23,533 bases of DNA from Candidatus Atribacteria bacterium (GCA_029982105.1 JARRCQ010000001.1:1-23533), one strand, 5' to 3'; shown: positions 6,696 to 16,116, numbered from the stretch's first letter. Translations and numbers: made by a program. The notes: generated by a model from the sequence alone, not told the origin.

Positions 6696-9600
6696 TACCA
6701 TCTCCTCCTTAAAGCCAGGACTAATTTTTTACCGCTTAGTTCCCATTCTTTACTGATTCCTTCTCTTTCTTCGTTACTTAATAAAGAAAGAGAAGAAGCT
6801 AAAACTTCATTTTGAATCAGGGAACTATATTTCTTTATTAAATCTACCCATTCTGGGTCAGTTTCTTTCTTAACTTGTAAATCAATTCTATCTTCTACTT
6901 CTAAACCCGCTTCTTTACGCCACACCTGAATAGTATGGATTAAATCTCTCACCATTCCTTCTTCCTGAAGCTCTGAGTCCAGAAAAGTATCCAAAATAAC
7001 GGCATATTCTCCTTCGCTCTCTACCGCCAAACCTTCTTTAGCTTGCAGTTCTAATTCTACTTCTTCTCGCCTTAGTATAATATTTTCTCCCCCTAAAAGT
7101 AAAGATATTTCTCCATTTTCCCAAAATTGACGGCTTTTATCTTCTTCTAAGGTCTTTAGTAATCGAGCTATTTCTTTCACTTTTTGGCCATAGCGAGGAC
7201 CTAAAACAGAAAATCGAGGTTTTAAAGAAACATTAACTTCTTCGGGAAGATGTGAAATCCATCCTATTTCTTTAACGTTTAACTCTTCTTGAATAATAGA
7301 AGTAAAAGGAAAAGCCCAGTCTCTTTCCTTTTTATTGGGCACTACCAAAATTGCTCGACGAAGTGGCTGTCGGAGCTTAATGTTCACCTTGTTACGCACT
7401 GAACGACCTAAATTAGTAAGTTTCCTTACCACTTCCATAGCTGATAATAACTCTTTATCTATACTTTCTTCCTCCGGCAGAGGATAATTTTCTAAATGAA
7501 TGCTTTCTTTCTTGCCCTGAGCATCAGCTTCCAGTGTTTGATAGAGTAATTCTGCAACTGCAGGAATAAAAGGAGCTAAAAGCTTAGTCAAGTTAGTAAG
7601 AACTTGATAAAGAGTATGATAGGCACTCACCTTATCTTCATCTTTCTCCGCTTTCCAGAAGCGACGTCGAGAGCGTCTGATGTACCAATTGCTTAAATCC
7701 TCTATCACAAAGTCTTCTATAGCTTTACTTGCCCGAGAAATTTCGTAGGAATCTAAACACTTCCGCACTTCCTTTATTAATTCCTGTAAGCGAGATATAA
7801 CCCATCGATCAAAAACGCTTCTTTTTTCCAGAGGCAAAAAAGAAGTTGGTGGTTCATACCCATCAATATTAGCATAAAGGATAAAAAAGTTAGTTACATT
7901 CCACAAGGTGTCAAAAAATTTACTGAGAACTCCTCTTATTGCTTCTTTCCCAAATCTTTTAGGCACCCAGGGAGGAGAAACAGAAAAAACATACCAGCGC
8001 ACCACATCAGCTCCATAGTCTTTAATTAACTCCCAAGGATTGACTACATTACCTATATGTTTACTCATTTTTTGTCCCTTTTCATCCAGCCCTAATTCAG
8101 TAACCAAACAATTACGATACGCTGGGCTATTAAAAAGAAGAGTAGCCAAAACATGAAGGCTGTAAAACCAACCTCGGGTCTGGTCTATAGCTTCACAAAT
8201 AAAATCAGCAGGAAAACTCTCCTCGAACTCTTCTCTGCCTTCAAAGGGAAAATGAATTTGAGCTACAAACATTGCTCCGGAATCAAACCAGCAATCAATT
8301 ACTTCCGGAACCCTTTTCATCACTCCGCCGCAGCGGGGGCAAGAAAAAGTGATTCTATCTACATAAGGACGATGCAGTTCGATTTCCTCTATATTTTCTT
8401 GCGACCTATTTTTTAACTCTTCTATAGAACCAATGGCTTCCCGAAAATCACAATTTTCACATTGCCAAATATTTAGAGGTGTTCCCCAATACCTCTCTCG
8501 AGAGAGAGCCCAATCTACTACATTAGACAAAAAATCTCCAAATCTTCCTTCTTTAATATGAGGGGGATACCAATTAATTTTCTGATTATTTTCGAGAAGT
8601 GCTTCTCGAAAAGCAGTAGTTTTAATAAACCAACTTTCTTTAGCATAATAAAGAAGAGGTGTATCGCACCTCCAACAAAAGGGGTAGGAATGTCGATAAA
8701 TTTCTTTTTTAAATAATTTACCTTTTTCTTTCAAATAATCAATAATCAAGGGGTCGGCGTCCTTTACCCACATTCCTTGCCAGGGAGTGACTTCTTCTCC
8801 ATATTTTCCATCCGGTTGTACTGGCTGCAAAAGAGATAGCCCTTCTCTCTGAGCCAATCGCATGTCATCTTCACCAAAAGCTGGAGCAATATGTACTACT
8901 CCTGTTCCTTCTTCCGTGGTAACAAAATCAGCAGAGAAAACTTCATATCCTTTTTCAGCTATCAAAAAATTCAATAATGGCTCATATGTTATTCCCACTA
9001 ATTCTTTTCCTTTATATTTCTTAATTACTTTATAATTGTCATCTTTACCCAATAAACGGTGAAAACTGTCTTCACCCAGAATATAATGTTCACCATTTTC
9101 TTCATTTATCACTTCTAAATAATTAATATCCTCACCCACTGCCAGAGCAACGTTGGCTACCAAAGTCCAAGGGGTGGTAGTCCATACCAAGAAATATGTT
9201 TTCTCTCTGTTTCGGATGGCAAACTTAACATAAATAGAAGGATCTTCTGTCTCTCGGTAACCCAAAGCCACTTCATGGCTGGAAAGAGAGGTTCCGCAGC
9301 GAGCACAATAAGGTAGAACTTTATATCCCTGATACAATAATTCCCTATTCCACAACTCTTTTAATATCCACCACAAAGTTTCAATATATTCATTGCTGCA
9401 GGTAATGTAGGGATGTTCTAAATCCATCCATATACCTAATCTATTGGTTAGCTTTTCCCACTCCCTGATATACTTAAAAACACTTTCTTTGCACTTCTGG
9501 TTAAATTTATCCACTCCATAATGTTCAATTTCTGGTTTTCCTGAAATTCCTAATTCTTTTTCCACCTCTAATTCTACTGGCAAACCATGAGTGTCCCACC

Positions 9601-9850
9601 CGGCCCGGCGAGGAACATAATAACCACACATTGTTCGATAGCGAGGAATTAAATCCTTAATACTACGGCCAATAATATGGCCAGCATGAGGATAACCATT
9701 AGTAGTAGGAGGGCCCTCGTAAAAAGAAAATCGAGGCGACCCTTCTCTTTGCTTCAGACTCTTCTTAAATATATTCTTATCTTTCCAGAATTCTAAAATC
9801 TCTTCTTCTTGTTGGGCTAACCGAGAAAGCTGGCCCAAAGCTTTAAACAT
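6695..9850 (-). CDS. ileS: Isoleucyl-tRNA synthetase, type 2
   Basis: Charges tRNA-Ile with isoleucine in the cytoplasm. The 1051-residue length and C-terminal architecture match the type 2 (eukaryote-like) IleRS rather than the roughly 930-residue type 1 with a C-terminal zinc finger. The class I HxGH signature is H55-A-G-H58, the editing (CP1) domain spans roughly 190-390, a Cys pair C392-W-R-C395 is part of the type 2 zinc site, and the second signature is K594-M-S-K-H598 within LDEKGQKMSKHIGN. The anticodon-binding region follows, ending with LDSELQEEGMVRDLIHTIQVWRKEAGLE typical of this type. Start ATG 9850 follows AGGTGAGG. Type 2 enzymes are generally tolerant to mupirocin; that is family knowledge, not shown here. 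It sits 45 nt after tldE and overlaps the LysM/M23 gene by one base. Confidence 0.97.
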   Translation of the reverse strand: MFKALGQLSRLAQQEEEILEFWKDKNIFKKSLKQREGSPRFSFYEGPPTTNGYPHAGHIIGRSIKDLIPRYRTMCGYYVPRRAGWDTHGLPVELEVEKELGISGKPEIEHYGVDKFNQKCKESVFKYIREWEKLTNRLGIWMDLEHPYITCSNEYIETLWWILKELWNRELLYQGYKVLPYCARCGTSLSSHEVALGYRETEDPSIYVKFAIRNREKTYFLVWTTTPWTLVANVALAVGEDINYLEVINEENGEHYILGEDSFHRLLGKDDNYKVIKKYKGKELVGITYEPLLNFLIAEKGYEVFSADFVTTEEGTGVVHIAPAFGEDDMRLAQREGLSLLQPVQPDGKYGEEVTPWQGMWVKDADPLIIDYLKEKGKLFKKEIYRHSYPFCWRCDTPLLYYAKESWFIKTTAFREALLENNQKINWYPPHIKEGRFGDFLSNVVDWALSRERYWGTPLNIWQCENCDFREAIGSIEELKNRSQENIEEIELHRPYVDRITFSCPRCGGVMKRVPEVIDCWFDSGAMFVAQIHFPFEGREEFEESFPADFICEAIDQTRGWFYSLHVLATLLFNSPAYRNCLVTELGLDEKGQKMSKHIGNVVNPWELIKDYGADVVRWYVFSVSPPWVPKRFGKEAIRGVLSKFFDTLWNVTNFFILYANIDGYEPPTSFLPLEKRSVFDRWVISRLQELIKEVRKCLDSYEISRASKAIEDFVIEDLSNWYIRRSRRRFWKAEKDEDKVSAYHTLYQVLTNLTKLLAPFIPAVAELLYQTLEADAQGKKESIHLENYPLPEEESIDKELLSAMEVVRKLTNLGRSVRNKVNIKLRQPLRRAILVVPNKKERDWAFPFTSIIQEELNVKEIGWISHLPEEVNVSLKPRFSVLGPRYGQKVKEIARLLKTLEEDKSRQFWENGEISLLLGGENIILRREEVELELQAKEGLAVESEGEYAVILDTFLDSELQEEGMVRDLIHTIQVWRKEAGLEVEDRIDLQVKKETDPEWVDLIKKYSSLIQNEVLASSLSLLSNEEREGISKEWELSGKKLVLALRRRW

Positions 9851-9895
9851 TAATCCTCACCTTCCTACTTTTCTTGATAGAATCTTACTTCTTAA

Positions 9896-11200
9896 CTATC
9901 CATTTACTTCTATTGGCTCTACTAAAAGATAGGGAAGTAAAATCCTTCCTCCTATCCAGCGACTATCTCGAGAAATTTCCTTAAGGTTTAGAAGAGCTTG
10001 ATAAGCATTTCCGCTAATCATTACATCTTTTACTCGTCCCTTAATTTCTCCTTCTTTAACATAAAAACCTAATTGAACGTTACAGGAAAAATAACCGGAA
10101 GCAACGTTACTTTGACCTAACCCTAAAACGCTGTCTACTACTAAGCCCTCTTCTAATTCTTCTATCAAAGTACTGTTATCTCGTAAGCCGTTTTTAATCC
10201 GAAGAGAAGAAAAACCAGGTTCAGGTAAATCCCGATAAGAACTGCGAAAACCATTCCCAGTAGGCTTTACTCCTCTTTTTGCCGCACTCCATAAATCCCA
10301 CAAAGCACTTTCTAGACTACCTTTGTCCACCAAATATCTTTGATCTTTAGTTATAATCCCTTCATCATCAAAAGGACAAGAGCCTAAAGCCCAGGGCTCT
10401 TGCACTTCTTCTAAAGAAAAAAGAGAGGAAAAAACCACCTTTTTTTCCTTATCTTGTAGGGGCGATCTCCCGAAGACTAAGTTTTTACCGTTGAGACCAT
10501 AAAGAAGAGGCAAAAATAAAACCAGACTTCCCGAAGGAGTAAAAATTACCGGATATTTTCCACTATTTAAATTAGCCACTCTCTGAGAAAACTCCAGCTT
10601 GGAAATTATCTCCTCTATTATATCCTCTACATTAATATCTCGATTGCCCCAACTTCTTTCTGTATAAACTTCTAAAATGTCTCCTTCTCTGGTCTGATTA
10701 GCGCTTACCCCTATTTCAAAAAAAGTTCGGGCAAACTTTAACTCCTCTTCGTGGTGATTTAAAAGAGATTTTTCTTCTCTGCCAGCATTGATAGTTACAT
10801 CCACTAAAACCTGAGGGTAGCTCTCTCTTATCCGAGAAAGAATATAGTCTCCCAGCTCTATCATTTCCTGAATTTTTAAATTTTCTACTCCAGGGTCAAC
10901 AAAGTTTTCCCATTCCCATGTAGAGGGATAAGTAGGAATAGAAAAATCTACTCGGTCTCCTATCTGACTCACTTCCAAAGCTCTATCCACTACTTCTTGA
11001 GGATTCAAGAAACGATTAAAAGCGTAAAATCCCAATTTTCCCTCTGGATTAATTACTCGTAAACCATAACCTTTCCTTTCCTCTTTTTCATAACCCTTAA
11101 AAACATTAGCTTCGTAGTTTATTGCTTGATTAAATACCTCATGGGTAAATAAATCACCAGCTATCCCTCTTTTTTTAAGTAAACTCACCACCTCAATCAT
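9896..11200 (-). CDS. tldE: TldE/PmbA-like subunit of the TldD/TldE metalloprotease
   Basis: A 434-residue member of the PmbA/TldD family. It lacks the HExxxH zinc motif present in its upstream partner, as expected for TldE (PmbA), which forms a heterodimer with the catalytic TldD. The C-terminal half contains the family's Gly-rich segment, including ATG-type turns around SNVASGYFSCNVQLGFYVKEG and the closing VKDVMISGNAYQALLNL. TldD/TldE degrade unfolded peptides and in some bacteria mature modified peptides (microcin B17) or antitoxin CcdA; no such peptide gene is visible here, so general peptide proteolysis is likelier. It starts at ATG 11200 with GGGAGG 8 nt upstream, overlapping the tldD stop by 8 nt. 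The 45-nt gap to ileS has no evident promoter. Confidence 0.92.
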   Translation of the reverse strand: MIEVVSLLKKRGIAGDLFTHEVFNQAINYEANVFKGYEKEERKGYGLRVINPEGKLGFYAFNRFLNPQEVVDRALEVSQIGDRVDFSIPTYPSTWEWENFVDPGVENLKIQEMIELGDYILSRIRESYPQVLVDVTINAGREEKSLLNHHEEELKFARTFFEIGVSANQTREGDILEVYTERSWGNRDINVEDIIEEIISKLEFSQRVANLNSGKYPVIFTPSGSLVLFLPLLYGLNGKNLVFGRSPLQDKEKKVVFSSLFSLEEVQEPWALGSCPFDDEGIITKDQRYLVDKGSLESALWDLWSAAKRGVKPTGNGFRSSYRDLPEPGFSSLRIKNGLRDNSTLIEELEEGLVVDSVLGLGQSNVASGYFSCNVQLGFYVKEGEIKGRVKDVMISGNAYQALLNLKEISRDSRWIGGRILLPYLLVEPIEVNG

Positions 11201-12569
11201 TACCGCTACCTCCCACTAAAACTTCTCTTAACCGGATATGAGGACTTCCCGTAGGAGTGGGAAGTCCCATTTGCCCACCTTTTCCGCATCCCCCCACTTC
11301 CGTCCAACGAAAATCATTACCCACTGCATCTATTTTACCTAAGGTTTGAAATAAGTTTCCACTCAACACCACATCTTTAACTAACTCTTTTATTTTACCT
11401 CTTTCAATCAAGTAGCCATAAGCAGCAGAAAAAGTAAATAACTCCAAAGCCGTATTCCCCCCAATATATTCTACTGCATACAGACCTTGTTCTATGTCCG
11501 AAAATAAATCCTCTTTAGTAGTTTCTCCTCCTTCTATAGCTGTGTTAGTCATCCGCACTATAGGAGGAAAACGGTAGTTAATAGTTCGAGCATTACCAGT
11601 TACTTCTTCTTGCATAAGAAAAGCAGTTTCTCGGGAGTGAAGTCTTCCGTTCAGATAACCATTCTGAATGAGATAAGTTCTGCTTGTAGGTATACCTTCA
11701 TCATCATAAGAAGAAGACCCCCGCAAATTATCTAAACTACCATCATCGAAAACATTTAATACCGACGAGGACACTCTTTTCCCTTTAGTCATTATTTTCT
11801 TCAGCTCTTCATTACGATAGAGAGCATCCGATTCACTGAGGTGACCAAACGCTTCGTGAATAAAGACCCCAGCAAGAACTGGATCTAAAACTACATCATA
11901 CACCCCTCCGGAGAAAGAAGGAGCTTCTAAGAGAAGTAAAGCTTTTTGACCCACTTCTTGAGCCAGTTTTTCTTGATTTTTGACCAATTCAAAACCTTTT
12001 TTACCTGCCACTCCGTTTCTATATATCTCTATATTATCTCCCTTTCTTGCTGTAGCTGTAAAATTCAAGTTAATGTCCGGCTTTTGCCAATAAATCAAGG
12101 AACCATCAGAATTGGCTAAATAAATCTCCCGAAATTCATCACGATATTCCACTGAAGAACTTACCAATAATGGAGAAATTTCCTTTAAAACCTGATTATA
12201 CTCCAAAAGAAGAGAAGTCTTATCTTTAAGAGATTTAAAACGAAAATCATCGACAAGGGTAATTTTCTTCTCCTCTCGAACTGGCGGTTTTCTTACCACT
12301 TCAATATCGCTTTTAGGTAACAAAGAAGCATCACTTATAGCTTTTTCCACTCTCTCTTGCAGATTATCCCAATCCTGAAAACTCTCAAACCACCAGCTAC
12401 CTTGAGGAGATAGGAGGCGGATATAACCTCCTTTATCCGCCTCCACTCTTATTTTTTCCACTACTCCATTTTGCACTCGGATAGTAGTAGAAACAATATT
12501 TTCTAAACGAATCTCCATATATTCCCCTCTTTGGGGAAGGCGAACTAACTTTTCTAAAACTTCTATCAT
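11193..12569 (-). CDS. tldD: TldD metalloprotease catalytic subunit
   Basis: A 458-residue zinc metalloprotease subunit. The catalytic motif is HEAFGH (H238-E239-x3-H243), followed by LSESD, and the C-terminal family signature GGCGKGGQMGLPTPTGSPHIR provides further conserved residues. TldD pairs with TldE to form a heterodimeric channel that admits only small or unfolded polypeptides. Its direct overlap with tldE supports stoichiometric production. The start ATG 12569 overlaps the stop of the parvulin gene as ATGA, indicating coupled translation; a GGTGGAG precedes it inside that gene. Closure after SGND is at TGA 11195-11193. Confidence 0.95.
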   Translation of the reverse strand: MIEVLEKLVRLPQRGEYMEIRLENIVSTTIRVQNGVVEKIRVEADKGGYIRLLSPQGSWWFESFQDWDNLQERVEKAISDASLLPKSDIEVVRKPPVREEKKITLVDDFRFKSLKDKTSLLLEYNQVLKEISPLLVSSSVEYRDEFREIYLANSDGSLIYWQKPDINLNFTATARKGDNIEIYRNGVAGKKGFELVKNQEKLAQEVGQKALLLLEAPSFSGGVYDVVLDPVLAGVFIHEAFGHLSESDALYRNEELKKIMTKGKRVSSSVLNVFDDGSLDNLRGSSSYDDEGIPTSRTYLIQNGYLNGRLHSRETAFLMQEEVTGNARTINYRFPPIVRMTNTAIEGGETTKEDLFSDIEQGLYAVEYIGGNTALELFTFSAAYGYLIERGKIKELVKDVVLSGNLFQTLGKIDAVGNDFRWTEVGGCGKGGQMGLPTPTGSPHIRLREVLVGGSGND

Positions 12570-13543
12570 TGCTGGCTTGCTCCACCTGCTTCCGGAGAAG
12601 CTTCCGATTGAGGACTAGCTGGCTGAGAAGCTGGAGATGGAGTAGCCTCCTTAGGCAGATTTTCTTCTATTATAACAATTTCTGACTGATTTTTTAGGTC
12701 TTCAATAAGTTTTTCAAAGGTTTCCTGTTGCTTCTGAGGAAGAAGACGATTAGATATTTCCCCTTTTACTTCTTCTAATTCCTTGAGACGAGGCTTAAGG
12801 TGTTCCTCTACTAAGAAAATGTGAAAGCCGTAACTGGTCTCTACAATGTCACTGGTCTTCCCTGGGGCAAGATCAAAAAGAACTTTTTCTAAATTAGGGT
12901 CTAAATCTCCCTTTTTCAAGTAACCCATTTCTCCCCCTTGTTGAGCATCAGGAGATTCTGATTTTTCTTTCGCCACATCTTCAAATGGTTTGCCAGATTG
13001 GAGGTCTTGCAAAACCTCTTCAGCTTTTTCTTTGGTAGAGGTCATAATGTGTTTAGCTTTTACTTGCTCCGGCTCGGTGTAAAGAGAAGGATTAGAAGTG
13101 TATTCTTTTTGAATTTCTTCATCGGTTACCTGTACTTTGTTTAATATCTCCCTCTTAATCAACTCTGTCACTAAGATCTGACGTTTAATCTGTTCCAATT
13201 GTTTTAGTACTTCCGGATCGTTCTCTAAACCTAATTTTTGAGCTTGCTGAACCAGCAAAGTTTCCCGAACTAATTGTTCTAAAAGGTCTTTAATTCCTCC
13301 CGGGAATTGGACACGATAAGCTTCTGGGAGGGCATTCCAAATTTCTTCCACATCCTCAAGATAAATGGGTTCGCCATTTACTTCAGCCACCACAGTTTTT
13401 TCGCTACTTCCTTCCTGAGTTTGTTGGGCTTCTTGAATTTCTGGTGTTTCCTGAGTCCCCTGAACTTCTTGAGCCAGCACTCCCCATCCTAAACCCAAAA
13501 CCAGAATTAAAACTACCGACCAAAAAACTATTTTTTGCTTCAT
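12566..13543 (-). CDS. Exported parvulin-type peptidyl-prolyl isomerase (SurA/PrsA-like)
   Basis: A 325-residue envelope folding factor. An N-terminal signal peptide or anchor (IVFWSVVLILVLGLGWGVLA) lacks a lipobox cysteine, so it is not a PrsA lipoprotein. A Gln/Glu/Thr-rich linker (about 25-48) with repeating QETPE/QEAQQ/QEGSS units follows. A SurA-N-like helical chaperone region occupies about 50-150, then one rotamase domain (about 160-250: VKAKHIMTSTKEKAEEVL, GGEMGYLKKGDL, YGFHIFLVEE). The tail (about 298-325) is a low-complexity Pro/Ser/Ala/Gln segment. The start ATG 13543 overlaps the preceding stop as TAATG with GGAGA upstream. It lies after a membrane-anchored coiled-coil gene and before tldD, which suggests a cell-envelope or protein-quality role. 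Confidence 0.92.
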   Translation of the reverse strand: MKQKIVFWSVVLILVLGLGWGVLAQEVQGTQETPEIQEAQQTQEGSSEKTVVAEVNGEPIYLEDVEEIWNALPEAYRVQFPGGIKDLLEQLVRETLLVQQAQKLGLENDPEVLKQLEQIKRQILVTELIKREILNKVQVTDEEIQKEYTSNPSLYTEPEQVKAKHIMTSTKEKAEEVLQDLQSGKPFEDVAKEKSESPDAQQGGEMGYLKKGDLDPNLEKVLFDLAPGKTSDIVETSYGFHIFLVEEHLKPRLKELEEVKGEISNRLLPQKQQETFEKLIEDLKNQSEIVIIEENLPKEATPSPASQPASPQSEASPEAGGASQQ

Positions 13544-13800
13544 TAAGATTTGTCTCCTTTCTTTTTAGTTTCTCCCTGCAAAGTTCGAAGGGAAAAAGTT
13601 TCTTCTAAAGTATCTTCTTCTTTGCTTTCTTCTCCTTCGTTTTTAAAATCCAGTAGAAGAGCTAATTTATTATTTACTTCTTTTGTTTCTTCTTTTAATT
13701 TACTAAGCAAGTAATCTAAATCCTTCAATCTTTCATTAAGCACCCAAAAAAGCAAAAGTCCGTACAAAATCACCACAATTAACAGAATACCCAAAAGCAA
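13543..13800 (-). CDS. Small membrane-anchored coiled-coil protein of unknown function
   Basis: An 85-residue protein I do not recognise. Residues 1-21 are a single hydrophobic segment (LLGILLIVVILYGLLLFWVL), followed by a heptad-like acidic/basic helix (about 22-52: NERLKDLDYLLSKLKEETKE) and a polar tail ending in TKKKGDKS. The layout resembles small bitopic coiled-coil proteins of the envelope or division machinery, but this is only topology. The start is TTG at 13800, supported by AGGGGG about 8 nt upstream and by the absence of a better in-frame start before the hydrophobic segment. Its stop overlaps the start of the isomerase gene as TAATG, so the two are probably co-translated and may act in the same compartment. 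Confidence 0.75.
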   Translation of the reverse strand: MLLGILLIVVILYGLLLFWVLNERLKDLDYLLSKLKEETKEVNNKLALLLDFKNEGEESKEEDTLEETFSLRTLQGETKKKGDKS

Positions 13801-13821
13801 TTTTTCTACCCCCTGTCTATT

Positions 13822-15084
13822 TTAGATCAGGACTTCACCGCTCTTAAACTCTTTTTTATCACCAAAATGCTCTTCTCTTATACCTATGCCAACCAAACAA
13901 TTACGAGGTATAACTGTTCCTGGGGGAATCCTACTTGCCTTTCCTACCAAATTAACACCCCAGTTTAGAAGTTCAGGCCGAGCTGCATTAGGAGTAAAAT
14001 CATCACCGTAGCCCAATACTACATTTTCTCCTACTACTATATTTTTATCCAGGATGCTTAAGTTGATCTTGGTTCCTTCTTTAACTATGGTATTATTAAA
14101 AATAATAGAATCTACTACTTCTGTGCCTTCTTCCAGTATTACTCCAGAAAAGATCACAGAGTGAATTACTTTCCCCTTAATTACTGCCCCTTCTCCTATT
14201 ATACTTGATGACACATCTGCTTCTTCCCAGGTATGAGTAGGAGGATAATGACCACGATTGGTAAACACCATCCAATTAGGGTCATAAAGATTAAAAGCAG
14301 GTAATGGTTCCAAAAGGTGCATATTGGCTTCCCAGTATGCTCGAACTGTTCCCGCATCAAACCAAGGCTCGTTATAAAAATAAGCTTGCATTTTAGCTTT
14401 CCCCACGTTTTCCATAATTACATTACGTACTAAATCAAACTTTCCCTCTCGAGCATTGTTTATCAGTTTTTCTGCCAAAAATTCCATCCGAAAAACATAT
14501 ATGCCCATAAAAGCAATATCAGTACGAGGAGAAAAGGGTTTTTCTTCAAATCCAGTAATCCAGTTGTCTTCATCTACTTCCATAATACCAAAACGGGTAG
14601 CATTTTTTCTATCCACCCGAGTAGCTACCAAAGTCACATCGGCATTCCTTTCCAGATGATAAGAAAACAAAGGATTATAATCCATAAGGTAAGCATGATC
14701 GCCAGAGAGAAGCAAAAGATGAGATATATTCTTACGATCCAAGATATTAAGATTTTGATATACCGCATCCGCTGTCCCTCGATACCAACCTTTAGCTGTT
14801 CTGCTCAAGTAAGGTTGTAAAAATTCTATCCCTCCTTTCTTGCGATCTAAATCCCAAGGACGCCCTACCCCAATATGTTCAATAAGAGAACGGGGCTGAT
14901 ACTGAGTTAGAACACCAATATCATAGATACCTGAGTTCACACAGTTGCTAAGAGGAAAGTCAATAAGACGATAGCATCCTCCAAAAGGAACAGCCGCTTT
15001 TGCCCTATCTACAGACAGGACACTTAAGCGGTCTCCTTTCCCACCTGCTAAAATCATAGCATATTTAATAGACAAATTTCTCAC
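13822..15084 (-). CDS. glgC: Second GlgC-type nucleotidyltransferase (divergent ADP-glucose pyrophosphorylase paralogue)
   Basis: A 420-residue GlgC homologue with an N-terminal nucleotidyltransferase fold and a C-terminal left-handed beta-helix. Landmarks are the nucleotide loop GGKGDRL (14-20), WYRGTADAVYQN, SGDH with D129, FEEKP with K182 (glucose-1-phosphate side) and PWFDAGTVRAYW. Several positions conserved in the other copy differ: RAKAAVPFGG instead of RAKPAVPFGG, HAYLMDY instead of HVYKMDY, and FDLVRNVI instead of FDFGKDII. It may be a regulatory or substrate-shifted partner, as GlgD is in Firmicutes and Thermotoga, but the catalytic Asp and Lys are retained. The start is uncertain: GTG 15084 directly follows the galT stop, TTG 15075 has AGGTGAG upstream, and ATG 15057 is also possible. 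All retain the nucleotide loop. Confidence 0.9.
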   Translation of the reverse strand: MRNLSIKYAMILAGGKGDRLSVLSVDRAKAAVPFGGCYRLIDFPLSNCVNSGIYDIGVLTQYQPRSLIEHIGVGRPWDLDRKKGGIEFLQPYLSRTAKGWYRGTADAVYQNLNILDRKNISHLLLLSGDHAYLMDYNPLFSYHLERNADVTLVATRVDRKNATRFGIMEVDEDNWITGFEEKPFSPRTDIAFMGIYVFRMEFLAEKLINNAREGKFDLVRNVIMENVGKAKMQAYFYNEPWFDAGTVRAYWEANMHLLEPLPAFNLYDPNWMVFTNRGHYPPTHTWEEADVSSSIIGEGAVIKGKVIHSVIFSGVILEEGTEVVDSIIFNNTIVKEGTKINLSILDKNIVVGENVVLGYGDDFTPNAARPELLNWGVNLVGKASRIPPGTVIPRNCLVGIGIREEHFGDKKEFKSGEVLI

Positions 15085-16098
15085 CTAACTTTTATCTTTT
15101 ATAAATTGGCGAAAAGCCTTTGCTGCTTCTTCCGGAATTACTGAATTAATATAAAATCCTGTACCCCATTCAAACCCTGCTATATGAGCCAGAGAAGGCA
15201 AAACCTCTAAATGCCAGTGGTAATAGCCATCATAATTCTCTAAAGAACGAGGATAAGGAGCTGTATGGAGAATAAAATTAAAAGCCGGATCATGAAGAAT
15301 AGCTTTGATGGCCAAAAGAACTTCTTTCAGAATAAAAGCAAAATTTGATATCTCTTCTTTCTCTATCTCCGAGAAAAAGGCACAATGACGCCGGGGAAGA
15401 ATCCAAATTTCATAAGGAAAGCGAGCAGCATAAGGAATAAAAGCTATAAATTTTTCTACTTCTTTAACCAATCGTTCCCTTTTCATTTCTTCTTCTATAA
15501 CAGAACAAAAAAAACATTTCCCTTCTCTCTGATAGAATTCCCTTGCCCCCATCAATTCTTCCTGCACTCTCTTAGGGATAACGGGAGTAGCAATTAATTG
15601 AGAATGAGCATGAGGTAGAGAAGCTCCCGCTTTTTCACCCTGATTTTTAAAAATTAAACAATAGTGCAAGCGAGGGTCTTCTCCTAATTTTCTGATCCTT
15701 TCTCGGTAAGTATAAAGCACATCTTCTATTTGGGAAATAGGAAGATCTGCTAAATCTAAGTAATGACTGGGAGTCTCTATTATTACCTCGTGTACCCCAA
15801 AACCGCTCATATTTTCATAAAATCCATCAATATTATGATGTAAAGGCTCACAAGGTAAAAGAGCAGGAAACCTATTAGGTACTACCCTCACCCTCCAGCC
15901 TTCTTCATTAGGAAGAGTCTCTTTTTCCCGAATGCTAAATGCCTCAGGTGGGGTACAGTGTTCTTTACCAGGACAAAACACACAGGGAAAAGAGCTTTCT
16001 CTCTCCCAGCCTTCACCAAATTGATAAGGTTTAACGCCTCTTTCTTCAGCAACAATAACCCATCTTCCTGTTAAAGGATCTTTTCTGAACTCAGACAT
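15085..16098 (-). CDS. galT: Galactose-1-phosphate uridylyltransferase-like nucleotidyltransferase (HIT superfamily)
   Basis: A GalT-family enzyme of about 337 residues that exchanges a nucleoside monophosphate between sugar phosphates. The opening MSEFRKDPLTGRWVIVAEER is the usual GalT N-terminus. Zinc ligands are C39 and C42 (FPCVFCPG), probably H112 and H163; the nucleophile is H165 in LPHAHSQLIA, a HAH version of the common HPH. The second HIT-like half has CFFC and GYYHWHLEVLP. Its place directly before a glgC paralogue suggests linkage to nucleotide-sugar or glycogen metabolism; plant homologues act on ADP-glucose, so the natural nucleotide may be ADP rather than UDP. Upstream in-frame TTG codons (16107, 16110) are nearer the AGGGAG site, but the ATG fits homology. 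Confidence 0.9.
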   Translation of the reverse strand: MSEFRKDPLTGRWVIVAEERGVKPYQFGEGWERESSFPCVFCPGKEHCTPPEAFSIREKETLPNEEGWRVRVVPNRFPALLPCEPLHHNIDGFYENMSGFGVHEVIIETPSHYLDLADLPISQIEDVLYTYRERIRKLGEDPRLHYCLIFKNQGEKAGASLPHAHSQLIATPVIPKRVQEELMGAREFYQREGKCFFCSVIEEEMKRERLVKEVEKFIAFIPYAARFPYEIWILPRRHCAFFSEIEKEEISNFAFILKEVLLAIKAILHDPAFNFILHTAPYPRSLENYDGYYHWHLEVLPSLAHIAGFEWGTGFYINSVIPEEAAKAFRQFIKDKS

Positions 16099-16116
16099 TA
16101 AAAACAACAATCTCCC

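Noticed and set aside
9851..9895. Possible promoter or terminator between tldE and ileS
   Set aside because: The 45-nt gap has no hexamer pair at sensible spacing, no hairpin and no T-box-like features; only the ileS ribosome-binding site is evident.
9896..12569. TldD/TldE as part of a ribosomal-peptide (microcin-like) maturation cluster
   Set aside because: No small precursor peptide, cyclodehydratase or exporter gene is nearby; the neighbours are an isomerase and ileS.
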